Positions 25,804 through 33,787 of a stretch of 51,403 nt of DNA are shown piece by piece. The DNA is taken from contig JAJYUB010000025.1 in the NCBI GenBank assembly GCA_021792795.1, forward strand, positions 1 to 51,403, given 5' to 3'. Position numbers and translations under genes: made by a program. Each line of letters begins with the position of its first letter. Within the stretch, counting starts at the first letter, position 1. The notes below the pieces were generated by a model that did no database searches, was not told the origin of the DNA, and was given only the letters and a program-made list of their open reading frames with translations. Origin of the DNA: Acidobacteriota bacterium (lineage in GTDB: Bacteria > Acidobacteriota > Terriglobia > Terriglobales > Acidobacteriaceae).

Positions 25804-27540
25804 CTAGTCCATCGCCACCCACAGGCTCGGATCGACGTGGGGAAACACACTGTCCTGCACTTCGATCTTGCGTAACGCCGTCTCTTCATCGGAACCGAGC
25901 GTGCCTCCGCCGAAATGCAACTGCCACATCTTCTCAATTGCGCGGAATGAGGCAAGGTGCTCATTGAAGCGGTCTTCTGCATAGTCCCGTGCCGCTTCCG
26001 TCGTAATCAGAAATTGCCAGTCGGAAGACTCCAGCAGCAGCAACTCGCGACACAACTGTTTCAGGATGCGTTCTCCCTGCGGATTGCCTTTCCAGCGATC
26101 GGAACTGGCGGCATCGCGCACCGCGACTTCCGCCGGATATAAATACTCCCACGTCCAGCGCGTATCCGGGCTCAGCCAGACTTCGTGGGTGCCGTTTTTC
26201 CCCCAGGAGCCTTCCGGCAGGGCAAGAAAGCTGTCCGGCGGATGGCGATCGAGATACGCGGCGCAACTGGTCAGCGCAACCGGAATTTCCGCGCGCGCCA
26301 TGATGCGCGCTACGTGCTCCAGCCACATGGGGCCTTCAAACCACCAGTGACCGAACAGCTCGGCATCGAACGGAGAAGTCAAGATTGCCGTCACCGGGCC
26401 TTTGAAGCCAGTCTTCAGGGAATCCACCACCAGGCTGACGTAATGTTCTGCGTGCGATTTGGTCCGCGCCGCAGCCTTTTCCGGGTAGTACGGCGTTTTG
26501 TACTCCATGTCGATTTTCGAGCCGGTCACCTGCCAGTAACGATGTCCGCCGGGGAAACGTTTCTTGTGGAAGTCGAGATAGTTGCTGTCGCCCGGGTATC
26601 CGGCGTCTCCGCTCCAGACCTGCAGCCCGGTGCGAGGATCGCGCGGGAAAATCGTCACTGGCCTGCGGTGCGCGCGAGGACCCTCCACATAATACGGCTT
26701 GTACAGGGAGTGATGCGGTTCGCAGGTTTCAACGGCCAGCGATGCGCCGACGCCCACAGCTCCACCTGCCCGCAGTTCATACGGCGTGAACAGGACAGAT
26801 TCCTCCACCAGGTGGGTATCGACAAAGAAGTAGTCGATCTCGGCATCTTCCAAGGGCTCTTCCACGCCTTTGCGGTCAAACGGACGCCAAGGCTGGCTGC
26901 TGCCGTGGGGAGTGACCGGATAACTCCACATGCCGGCCGGACGATAGGCGCATTCTGGCAGCCAGATGCCGCGGGGATGCCGGCCAATATGCCGTTCATG
27001 CGTGGCCACACCGGTCTGCACCTGGGCGCGGATCGACTCGTCGGTCCCCAGCAGAGGAAAATAGCCATGCGTCGCGCCGCAGGTAATAATGTCGATCAAC
27101 CCGCGCTCGGCGGCCTCGCGAAATCCGCGGATGATATCTCCGCCGAGAGCTTCAAACTGCTCCAACGCCTGTTGGAAATAGGCGCGCCAGTACCGGGCGA
27201 TCTCGGCCAGGTGCGGTTCGCCATTTTGATTGAAATAGGCTTCATCCTCATTCGCGGCCGTGATCTTGCGCTTCAGATACTGGGGGAATTCCGCGCGAAA
27301 GACCGGGTGCGCCAACTGCTCCAGCAGAATGGGAGAGAGGTTCAGATTGGCGCGCAAGGCAACTCCATCGCGCTCCAGATTGGCGATGACGCGCTGCAGG
27401 GGCAGGTATGTCTCCGCGGCGGCTTCCAGCAACCACTCCAAACCATGCGGCCACGTCCCATGATTCACCACATACGGCAGATGCGCATGCAAAGTGAACG
27501 TCAAATACGCACAAGGGCGTTCGTGAGACGTATCGATCAT
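25804..27540 (-). CDS. Glycoside hydrolase family 57 (1,4-alpha-glucan branching enzyme type)
   Basis: The 578-residue product is a GH57 enzyme with the C-terminal DUF1957-type helical domain. The N-terminal motif FTLHAHLPYVVNHG, the region CGATHGYFPLL, the catalytic nucleophile in GIWLPECAYR (Glu196) and the acid/base Asp392 in TSPFDAELFGHWWFEG are all present. GH57 members of this arrangement make alpha-1,6 branches in glycogen. It is convergent with acetate kinase (12-base gap), which may be coincidence but fits sugar storage and mobilisation next to phosphoketolase. Length and motifs indicate an active cytoplasmic enzyme. Confidence 0.92.
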   Translation of the reverse strand: MIDTSHERPCAYLTFTLHAHLPYVVNHGTWPHGLEWLLEAAAETYLPLQRVIANLERDGVALRANLNLSPILLEQLAHPVFRAEFPQYLKRKITAANEDEAYFNQNGEPHLAEIARYWRAYFQQALEQFEALGGDIIRGFREAAERGLIDIITCGATHGYFPLLGTDESIRAQVQTGVATHERHIGRHPRGIWLPECAYRPAGMWSYPVTPHGSSQPWRPFDRKGVEEPLEDAEIDYFFVDTHLVEESVLFTPYELRAGGAVGVGASLAVETCEPHHSLYKPYYVEGPRAHRRPVTIFPRDPRTGLQVWSGDAGYPGDSNYLDFHKKRFPGGHRYWQVTGSKIDMEYKTPYYPEKAAARTKSHAEHYVSLVVDSLKTGFKGPVTAILTSPFDAELFGHWWFEGPMWLEHVARIMARAEIPVALTSCAAYLDRHPPDSFLALPEGSWGKNGTHEVWLSPDTRWTWEYLYPAEVAVRDAASSDRWKGNPQGERILKQLCRELLLLESSDWQFLITTEAARDYAEDRFNEHLASFRAIEKMWQLHFGGGTLGSDEETALRKIEVQDSVFPHVDPSLWVAMD

Positions 27541-27848
27541 GAATTCCCCTTTTAACCTTACGTTAGATGCAGATGGGGGAAGAACGAGAAATCAGGCGCC
27601 CTGACTGCCGGACGATCGCCCCGGACATCTGCGATCTTGGTCGAGACAAATGCAGACCCTATTTTTACTATATCCGGGCTGCATAAAATTCTGGTAAGGA
27701 CCGGCTCCTGAACAGGCATCGTCGCTGGATTCGCGTGCCCTGTTCGTCGGCGGAGGGAGAATCGTAGGCAGAACGACTAGGAACTCGACCGCTCCTGCCG
27801 CGGCCCTTGCCGCCGCCGCTGGAAACCCTCGGGGAACCCAACTGCGCA
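27541..27848. other. Gene-free stretch between GH57 and ytxH-like genes
   Basis: No open frame here looks like a gene. The stretch should hold the promoter of the minus-strand GH57 gene, but I could not assign a clear -35/-10. The right half is GC-rich with Gly/Ala-type trinucleotide runs (GCCGCC). The next promoter starts at 27849. Confidence 0.35.
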
Positions 27849-27877
27849 TTGCCGCGCCAATGTCCTTTTGCTACTAT
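27849..27877 (+). promoter_or_regulatory. Sigma-70-like promoter of the YtxH-type gene
   Basis: TTGCCG (27849-27854), a 17-base spacer, and TACTAT (27872-27877). The start point would fall near 27884, so the hairpin at 27887-27908 would form the very 5' end of the mRNA. Confidence 0.45.
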
Positions 27878-27886
27878 CCAGATGAT

Positions 27887-27908
27887 CGCGTAATTCCTCC
27901 ATTACGCG
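27887..27908 (+). promoter_or_regulatory. 5'-end hairpin with anti-SD-like loop before the YtxH-type gene
   Basis: CGCGTAAT (27887-27894) and ATTACGCG (27901-27908) form a perfect 8-bp stem around the loop TCCTCC. The loop is complementary to the Shine-Dalgarno core (AAGGAG, 27909-27914) that directly follows. It could stabilise the mRNA or modulate initiation. Confidence 0.5.
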
Positions 27909-27922
27909 AAGGAGATAAGCGA

Positions 27923-28294
27923 ATGTCAGAACAGGAAACGACAGGAATTGGGTGGTTTATCGCAGGCCTTGGTCTGGGCGCGTTGCTAGGCATCTTGTTT
28001 GCGCCCAAGGCAGGCAAAGAACTTCGCGAAGGCCTGATGACTAGCGCGAAGGATAAAAAAGATTATGTGACCGCCCGCAGCCGAGAGGCGCGTGAACAGA
28101 TCAACTCCGTGGTAGACAGAGGCCGAGAACAGGTCAACGAGTTTGCTGAGCGCGGCAAGGAAGCCGCCGAAAAGGGCCGCGAACGCTGGAGCGGCATTGT
28201 GGACCGTGTCTCCGGCAGCAGGAGCGAGGCCGAACACAGTTCCCACGACGTCGAGGAACCATTTCGCGGCGGTGCAGCCGAAAATCGCTTTTAG
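27923..28294 (+). CDS. YtxH-domain small membrane protein
   Basis: The 123-residue product has one N-terminal hydrophobic segment (about residues 8-27, GIGWFIAGLGLGALLGILFA) ending in PKAGKELREGL, the signature of YtxH/general-stress proteins. The rest is a charged helical region with repeats of the type EQINSVVDRGREQVNEFAER, probably a coiled coil in the cytoplasm or periplasm. The ATG at 27923 follows a strong GAAGGAGAT. The exact role is unknown; relatives are often stress-induced. A second coiled-coil membrane protein follows at 28487. Confidence 0.85.
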   Translation: MSEQETTGIGWFIAGLGLGALLGILFAPKAGKELREGLMTSAKDKKDYVTARSREAREQINSVVDRGREQVNEFAERGKEAAEKGRERWSGIVDRVSGSRSEAEHSSHDVEEPFRGGAAENRF

Positions 28295-28486
28295 CGCATC
28301 TCACGGGCAGACGCACCATGCGATTCCTGCCGCAGTGGGTTTCGAGGTGCCCGCCGCAGCGGGTGGTTCTAAATTTGTGCTCAGGCCACTGACTTCGGCT
28401 CCCTTTTAGCGGATTTCGCCCATGGGGTCTGGGCCACGGGTCGGCTCAAGAGTCTGCTAGTGCAAATTTCGTAATGAGGGGGCTTC

Positions 28487-29005
28487 ATGCCAACCGGATC
28501 GACGCTCTTCCTTGTATTTACTGGAGTAGTTACGTTTGCAGTGGTCTTGCAAACGATTGTTTTGGTTGTGTTTGCAGTTGCGGCCAAGGTGGCCCAAGCC
28601 AAAATCATGGAACAGGCCGAACGGCTGCAAGCCGAGGTGCATACCATCGTCGAGTCCACCGCGGGCTTGATGGAAACGCTCGACGATCTAACGCCGCGCG
28701 TTCGCGCCATCACGGAGAATGTGCAAAAAGCCAGTGAGGTCTTGCGCCAACAGGTGGACCATATCGATGGCGTCGTGACAGACATTACTGGAAAGACGCG
28801 CCACCAGGTTTCCCGCGTCGACGGCATGGTGACGGACACGCTGGATGTCATCGCCCGCGGTACGCGCACGATCCAGGACAATATCATGGCGCCGTTGCGG
28901 CAGATTGGCGGATGGATGAACACCATCCGCACCGCCCTGGATCTGCTGCGCGGGGGCGGAGACCGTCGCGGCGATCGCCGGACCCGCAGGTACGACGAAG
29001 AGTAG
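28487..29005 (+). CDS. Single-helix membrane protein with coiled coil (DUF948-like)
   Basis: The 172-residue product begins with a hydrophobic segment (residues 8-34) and continues as a long amphipathic helix: AERLQAEVHTIVESTAGLME, then heptad-like HIDGVVTDITGKTRHQVSRV. It ends in a basic RRGDRRTRRYDEE tail. This resembles DUF948 and related proteins that often sit beside YtxH genes, which matches its place here. No enzyme motif is seen. It may act with the YtxH protein in envelope stress or cell shape, but this is a guess from co-location. Confidence 0.75.
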   Translation: MPTGSTLFLVFTGVVTFAVVLQTIVLVVFAVAAKVAQAKIMEQAERLQAEVHTIVESTAGLMETLDDLTPRVRAITENVQKASEVLRQQVDHIDGVVTDITGKTRHQVSRVDGMVTDTLDVIARGTRTIQDNIMAPLRQIGGWMNTIRTALDLLRGGGDRRGDRRTRRYDEE

Positions 29006-29068
29006 GGCCGCATGCTTGCTTGCATTCGGATGAATTGAATACGTTCCCGGCATTTCCACGCTGCAGGC

Positions 29069-29998
29069 CTACTTCAAGAGATTTTTTGCGATGAAAAGAA
29101 CGTTTGCCGGACGTTCCGCCAGACGGCGCATGAAATATGGGTACCATTCCGTGCCGAACGGCACGTAGACGCGCATGCCGTAGCCTTCCTTGACCAGCGA
29201 GCTTTGCAGGTCGTGGCGAATGCCGTAGAGCATCTGGAACTCAAAGCTGCGTTTGTCGATGCCCTCTTCTTCCACAAATTTTTTGGTCGCGCGGATGATG
29301 GTTTCATCGTGCGTGGCCAGGCCGTGATAGACGCCGCTGGTCAGCAAAATCTTCATCAACTTCACGTAGTTGGCATCCACGTCCTTCTTGTCCGGGAAGG
29401 CCACGGTCGGCGGCTCTTTGTATGCGCCTTTACATAGCCGGATGCGAATGCGGTCGGCCAGCAGCACGCGAACGTCTTCTTCACAGCGGCGCAGGTACGA
29501 CTGCAATACAGCCCCGACGCGCCCGGCGTGGCTGGGCATGGCATGCAATTCGCGGGTCATGTCGAGCGTTGCCTGGGTCAGGTCTGTGCCTTCCATGTCC
29601 ACGCGGAGAAAGCTGTCGGCGGCGGCCGCATGGTCGACCAGTTCGCTGGTGATCTGGCGCGCAATGGCGGGGCTGATGTTCATCCCCATCTGGGTCAGCT
29701 TCACGCTGACGTTGGCCTGAAGCTGGCGCTGCTGGATCTCATCCAGCAACTGGTGGTAGATGTGGGCGGCCCGCTGCGCCTCCGCTTCGGTGGAGACATT
29801 TTCCCCCAGGCTGTCGAGCGAAACCGGTATGCCTTCCCGGTTCAGCGTCTCGGCGACACGCAAGGCGTCGGAGACCTGCATGCCGGCGATAAATCGGCCA
29901 GACATTTTTTGCCCCATGCGGGACTGCTCCGCAAAAGACCGCAAGGACTTGTTCTGCGACAGCGCAATCAACGCAGAGCGTAGGGGGTTCATACTCAT
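29069..29998 (-). CDS. Proline dehydrogenase (monofunctional)
   Basis: The 309-residue product is the FAD-binding beta/alpha barrel of proline dehydrogenase without the P5C dehydrogenase or DNA-binding parts of PutA. Visible motifs are NVSVKLTQMG, FLRVDMEGT, VLQSYLRRCEEDV, RIRLCKGAYKEP, GLATHDETII, FEFQMLYGIR and MRVYVPFGTEWYPYFMRRL with the substrate-binding double arginine. It oxidises proline to pyrroline-5-carboxylate and passes electrons to the quinone pool. It stands alone, so the second enzyme must be elsewhere. Confidence 0.95.
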   Translation of the reverse strand: MSMNPLRSALIALSQNKSLRSFAEQSRMGQKMSGRFIAGMQVSDALRVAETLNREGIPVSLDSLGENVSTEAEAQRAAHIYHQLLDEIQQRQLQANVSVKLTQMGMNISPAIARQITSELVDHAAAADSFLRVDMEGTDLTQATLDMTRELHAMPSHAGRVGAVLQSYLRRCEEDVRVLLADRIRIRLCKGAYKEPPTVAFPDKKDVDANYVKLMKILLTSGVYHGLATHDETIIRATKKFVEEEGIDKRSFEFQMLYGIRHDLQSSLVKEGYGMRVYVPFGTEWYPYFMRRLAERPANVLFIAKNLLK

Positions 29999-30104
29999 AG
30001 GAAAGGTGCCTCGACCAAACCTTCTATTGTGTCACAACGTCCAACAACGCGAAGTGACGGTCCGCTCGAATCAATTGGAAGCGGAAAATATCGAGGGAAT
30101 TTCA

Positions 30105-30644
30105 ATGAAATGGATATGCTACTTCTTCGCCTGCCTTGCTCTAGCTCCATTCGCCGCCGCGCAAAATGCACCCACGGTCAAACAGGCCGAATCTGCTTGC
30201 GGCCCATTCGACGTGAAATTTGATGTGAAGACCAGCGGGGCACAACATCCGTTAGCGCCGGCGTCAGTTGGTAAGGCGCAGGTGTACCTCATCGAGGACT
30301 GGGTGCCATTGGGAGTATCCGCAGGGCCAGGCACGCCAATCATCCGCGTAGGAATGGACGGCCGATGGATGGGCGCGGATCAAGGAGATTCCTATTTATT
30401 CTTTACAGTAGATCCAGGCGAACACCACCTATGCGTTAGCTGGCAACCGGGCTTTTTGGCGCCACCTCATTCAACAACTTCTCTTTATGCGTTCGAAGCA
30501 AAGCCAGATCAGACGTATTTCTTTCGTGCGCGCATGCCCGATCTGCCGAACGGGCTTGGCATTCTTCTTGGCCCGATCAATATCGATGAAGCTCGACTTT
30601 TGCTGGCGCAATATCCACATGCCATGTCACAGAAGAAGAAGTGA
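30105..30644 (+). CDS. Secreted DUF2846-like protein
   Basis: The 179-residue product has a signal peptide (MKWICYFFACLALAPFAAAQ, cleavage near residue 19-20). The mature part contains KAQVYLIEDW, IRVGMDGRWMGADQGDSYLF, VDPGEHHLCVSW and YFFRAR. This is the beta-rich pattern of DUF2846, whose members have a short 'x-VDG-x-x-G-x-L...PG-x-H' layout. The function of the family is unknown. GAGGGA at 30093-30098 supports the ATG at 30105. It is convergent with citrate synthase. Confidence 0.7.
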   Translation: MKWICYFFACLALAPFAAAQNAPTVKQAESACGPFDVKFDVKTSGAQHPLAPASVGKAQVYLIEDWVPLGVSAGPGTPIIRVGMDGRWMGADQGDSYLFFTVDPGEHHLCVSWQPGFLAPPHSTTSLYAFEAKPDQTYFFRARMPDLPNGLGILLGPINIDEARLLLAQYPHAMSQKKK

Positions 30645-30659
30645 CCGGCACTGCAATAG

Positions 30660-31799
30660 TTATCGGTTTTCAATCGCTACGTACTTGTTCGGATAGGCGG
30701 GGCCAATATATTCGGCGCGGGGACGGATGAGACGGTTGTCCTCGAATTGCTCAATCACATGTGCGGACCAGCCGGCAATGCGGCTGACAGCGAAGATCGG
30801 CGTGAACAAATCGACGTCGATTCCCAGCGTTGTGTAGGTTGAAGCCGAATAAAAATCCACGTTGGCGTTCAGCTTCTTTTCCTCTTTTACAAACAGCTCA
30901 ATTCTGCGCGACATGTCGAACCATTTGGGATTGCCATCGGCGCGTCCCAGGTCCTGCGACATGCGGCGCAAATGCGTCGCGCGCGGGTCTTCCGTGTGGT
31001 AGACGCGATGTCCGAAGCCAGGGACCTTCTTTTTGTCGGCCAGCATCTGCCGCACATATTCCACCGGGTCCGCGCCTGCCTTGTCGATTGCGAACAGGAT
31101 GCGCATCACGGCCTCGTTCGCGCCGCCGTGCAGCGATCCCTTCAACGCGCCAATGGCGCCGGTGATGGCCGAATGCATGTCCGACAGCGTGGCGATGATG
31201 ACGCGGGCGGCAAAGGTGGAGGCGTTAAATTCATGGTCGGCGTGCAGAATCAGCGCGACATCCAGCGCGCGCTCTGCCGTCGGCGAAGGCTTCTCGCCAT
31301 TCAACATCCATAGAAAGTTGCCGGCATGGCTCAGCGAAGGGTCGGGCGGAACGATCGATTTTCCTTTGCGAACGCGGTCAAACGTCGCGATAATCATCGG
31401 GATTTGCGCGGTCAGACGGAAGGCTTTGCGAACGTTGGCCTCGTGCGTCATACTTTCCTGATCGGGGTCGTACATGCTGAGCGCGGAGACCGCGGTGCGC
31501 AGGACCGCCATCGGCAACGCATCCTTCGGCAACGCTTCCATCAGCCGGACGACCTCCGGCGGCAAGGTCCGGCTATTTGTCAGATGTCGATTGAACTCCG
31601 CCAGCTCCGCGGCTGCAGGCAGGCGCCCAAACCACAACAGATAGGCCGTTTCCGGGAACGTCGACTTCTCCGCCAGTTCATGAATGTCCATGCCGCGGTA
31701 GGCCAGGATGCCTGCGTCTCCATCGATCAAACAAATTGCAGAGTCGGAAGCAACGATATCTTCCAGCCCACGTGCCGCGGCAGTCATCGCCATATTCAT
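30660..31799 (-). CDS. Citrate synthase (short, type II-like)
   Basis: The 379-residue product shows the citrate synthase signatures LIDGDAGILAYRG, SLSHAGNFLWML, LHADHEFNASTFAAR (oxaloacetate binding His), GSLHGGANEAVM and PGFGHRVYHTEDPRA. The short length is that of the dimeric type, which includes 2-methylcitrate synthases; the C-terminal end PRAEYIGP is found in both. Citrate synthase is the more general reading because no prp genes are nearby. GGAG directly precedes the ATG at 31799. Confidence 0.93.
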   Translation of the reverse strand: MNMAMTAAARGLEDIVASDSAICLIDGDAGILAYRGMDIHELAEKSTFPETAYLLWFGRLPAAAELAEFNRHLTNSRTLPPEVVRLMEALPKDALPMAVLRTAVSALSMYDPDQESMTHEANVRKAFRLTAQIPMIIATFDRVRKGKSIVPPDPSLSHAGNFLWMLNGEKPSPTAERALDVALILHADHEFNASTFAARVIIATLSDMHSAITGAIGALKGSLHGGANEAVMRILFAIDKAGADPVEYVRQMLADKKKVPGFGHRVYHTEDPRATHLRRMSQDLGRADGNPKWFDMSRRIELFVKEEKKLNANVDFYSASTYTTLGIDVDLFTPIFAVSRIAGWSAHVIEQFEDNRLIRPRAEYIGPAYPNKYVAIENR

Positions 31800-32128
31800 G
31801 TTCTCCAGGCTACTTTCTCTTGTGTGGGGTCCGGTGTCAGTCCGCTCTACACCACTGTTTCGATACTACAATGCAAGCCGGAGGTTCGTCATGCAGGCGG
31901 GCGGTTTCCATTCCCACTCCACAAGTCCCAGCGGGTCGATTTGGCCCTCAGCGTCCATACCGTGCCATCCTGATTACCGCACAAAGGCGGCTTTTCACCA
32001 ACAGTTGTTCATTTGTGCAGGCCTTGTTTTTGTGAAAACCTAGGGCGTGCCGTTTGACTGCGCGCAACCTGTTCTGAATCGCATGTCTCGCTGCAGCCGC
32101 ATCGCAGGATGCGAGGAGTTCTTTCGAA
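31800..32128. other. Divergent intergenic region, citrate synthase / coiled-coil protein
   Basis: No gene is seen. A TACAAT hexamer (31867-31872, plus strand) lacks a good -35. The region should hold divergent promoters for both neighbours, but I can assign neither, and no dyad of the CRP type is present. Confidence 0.35.
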
Positions 32129-32962
32129 ATGCCTGAAGACGACGATTTGTTTGGGGAACAGAGAAATTCTCCCGGCCTCCTGATTTTGATTGCAGGACTC
32201 TCCTTTTTGCTGGCGGTTGGCGCGCTGGCGTGGAGCTATTTCTTGCAGAATCGGCTGGATGCAACAGAAGCAAAGCTGAACCAGACGCAGGAACATATCG
32301 AGCATCTCTCTGCCCAGAATGCGGAGGTATGGCGTCAGATGCGCGCGACGAATGACGAATTTGGGGCCAAACTGGGCATCACGCAGCAGCAAATTGAACT
32401 TCGCGCGCAAAACATACTGCATCAACAGCAGCTTTCAGATGCACGTATCGCCAGTCAGGAAGCAGCCACCCGCCAGAAAATGACCGACGTTTCCCATGCC
32501 GTGTCCAACGTACAGACCGATGTGGGAGGCGTCAAGCAAGATGTCGTCACCACCCGGCAAGAGTTGGCCAGCACGGAACAGCAACTCCATGCCGTTGTCG
32601 GAGACCTGGGTGTGCAGAGTGGCCTGATCGCGACCAATACCGACCAGATGAATTACCTGAAGCACCTGGGAGATCGCGACTACATTGAGTTCACCCTGCG
32701 CAAAGGCCAGCCGCCGTCCTTGGTTTCCATCGTGAAACTGCAATTGCGGAAGGCCGATACCAAACATTCGCGCTATACGCTGGTGATTTTTTCCAATGAC
32801 AAGCGGATTGAGAAGAAGGACCGCGACATCGACGAGCCGTTGCAGTTCTACACGGGCAAGCCGCCGATGCTGTTTGAAGTGGTCGTCAACCGAATCGGCA
32901 AGAATCAAGTTTCCGGCTATTTGTCGGCACCCAAAAACGCACCCAAGTCCTTCATCCCATAG
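32129..32962 (+). CDS. Unrecognised single-pass membrane protein with long coiled coil
   Basis: The 277-residue product has an acidic N-terminus (MPEDDDLFGEQ), one membrane helix (about 16-37), a coiled coil of about 120 residues rich in Gln (LDATEAKLNQTQEHIEHLSA onwards), and a C-terminal globular part (about 180-277). The globular part is beta-rich, with YIEFTLRKGQPPSLVSIVKL, YTLVIFSNDKRIEKKDRDID and LFEVVVNRIGKNQVSGYLS. I do not know this family. The topology suggests the C-terminal domain is presented outside the membrane on a stalk. It stands alone, convergent with another small membrane-anchored protein gene. Confidence 0.7.
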   Translation: MPEDDDLFGEQRNSPGLLILIAGLSFLLAVGALAWSYFLQNRLDATEAKLNQTQEHIEHLSAQNAEVWRQMRATNDEFGAKLGITQQQIELRAQNILHQQQLSDARIASQEAATRQKMTDVSHAVSNVQTDVGGVKQDVVTTRQELASTEQQLHAVVGDLGVQSGLIATNTDQMNYLKHLGDRDYIEFTLRKGQPPSLVSIVKLQLRKADTKHSRYTLVIFSNDKRIEKKDRDIDEPLQFYTGKPPMLFEVVVNRIGKNQVSGYLSAPKNAPKSFIP

Positions 32963-33092
32963 AGGGGATTTTCTTGAGGTGGAGTGGAAGCGGGCAATCG
33001 AGTAGCGCCAGTAGAAAGTCCTGCGCAACTCCCTGAATGCGCAGATTTTTCGGTCGGTCGCCGCAGCAGCTTTCATGCAATAAAATGGCCGC

Positions 33093-33740
33093 CTATTGCA
33101 GCGGAAGCATCACGGAACGTCCGCGCGCAAAACTGATGATGACGTGAGCTTCCTTGTGCTGATTCCACTGGTTCTTCGTCCACGGATAGGCGAAGACCAT
33201 CAGACCTTCCGCTGAACCTCCCGGTGCAATCATCGTGTGGCGTGTCAACGGTGGCATGTTCATGGACGCCAATTCTGGAAAGCGCTGCATGAACTTGTCA
33301 ATGTCCGCAGGCAACGCTGCCGAGCTTTGACTGCCGAACGCCTCGCCGCCGAGTTTCACATCGGACACAAGATCGAAAACGGTCAGCGGCTGTTTGCTGA
33401 TATTGGTGACCCGAGCCTGCACCAGGATCACAGTCTCATTCTGCTCCGGGAGAGTCCCTGGCATTCCTGGCCCTTGCGGCGATTCGCCGGAATCCACTAA
33501 CACCGGGTAGACAAACTGTCGCAGCAACGTGGCGGAAGCGTCCGGTCTCGGTCGGCCGAAATGCGCGAACAGCGCCCACGCAATGGCGAGTCCCACGACG
33601 ACGACAATCGCAGGAACGACGAGGGGGCGCCAAGGTTCGGTGGGCTCAATCTCATCCATCTCGAGCCCACCGACATTGAGGGAACTCGAATCGGATACCT
33701 TTGGCAAATCGGACGGCGTTGGGGGTTCCGGGGTAATCAT
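33093..33740 (-). CDS. Unrecognised membrane-anchored protein with beta-sandwich domain
   Basis: The 215-residue product has a Pro/Ser-rich cytoplasmic N-terminus, one membrane helix (PLVVPAIVVVVGLAIAWALF, about 38-57), and an extracytoplasmic domain. The pattern VILVQARVTNISKQPLTVFD in that domain is typical of Ig-like/DUF4352-like beta-sandwich proteins. Its end is SFARGRSVMLPLQ. The function is unknown. The ATG at 33740 is preferred over a TTG at 33767; neither has a strong ribosome-binding site, so the start is uncertain. It lies 48 bases upstream of the polX stop on the opposite side of the gap, reading away from polX's 3' end. Confidence 0.65.
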   Translation of the reverse strand: MITPEPPTPSDLPKVSDSSSLNVGGLEMDEIEPTEPWRPLVVPAIVVVVGLAIAWALFAHFGRPRPDASATLLRQFVYPVLVDSGESPQGPGMPGTLPEQNETVILVQARVTNISKQPLTVFDLVSDVKLGGEAFGSQSSAALPADIDKFMQRFPELASMNMPPLTRHTMIAPGGSAEGLMVFAYPWTKNQWNQHKEAHVIISFARGRSVMLPLQ

Positions 33741-33787
33741 AGTTGCAAGCAGTTTACTCGGAATCAAGCAAAATCAGGAGACAAAGT

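Noticed and set aside
26185-27555. 456-codon open frame antisense to the GH57 gene
   Set aside because: It has no domain or ribosome-binding site and mirrors a gene with full GH57 motifs; it is an effect of GC-rich codon use.
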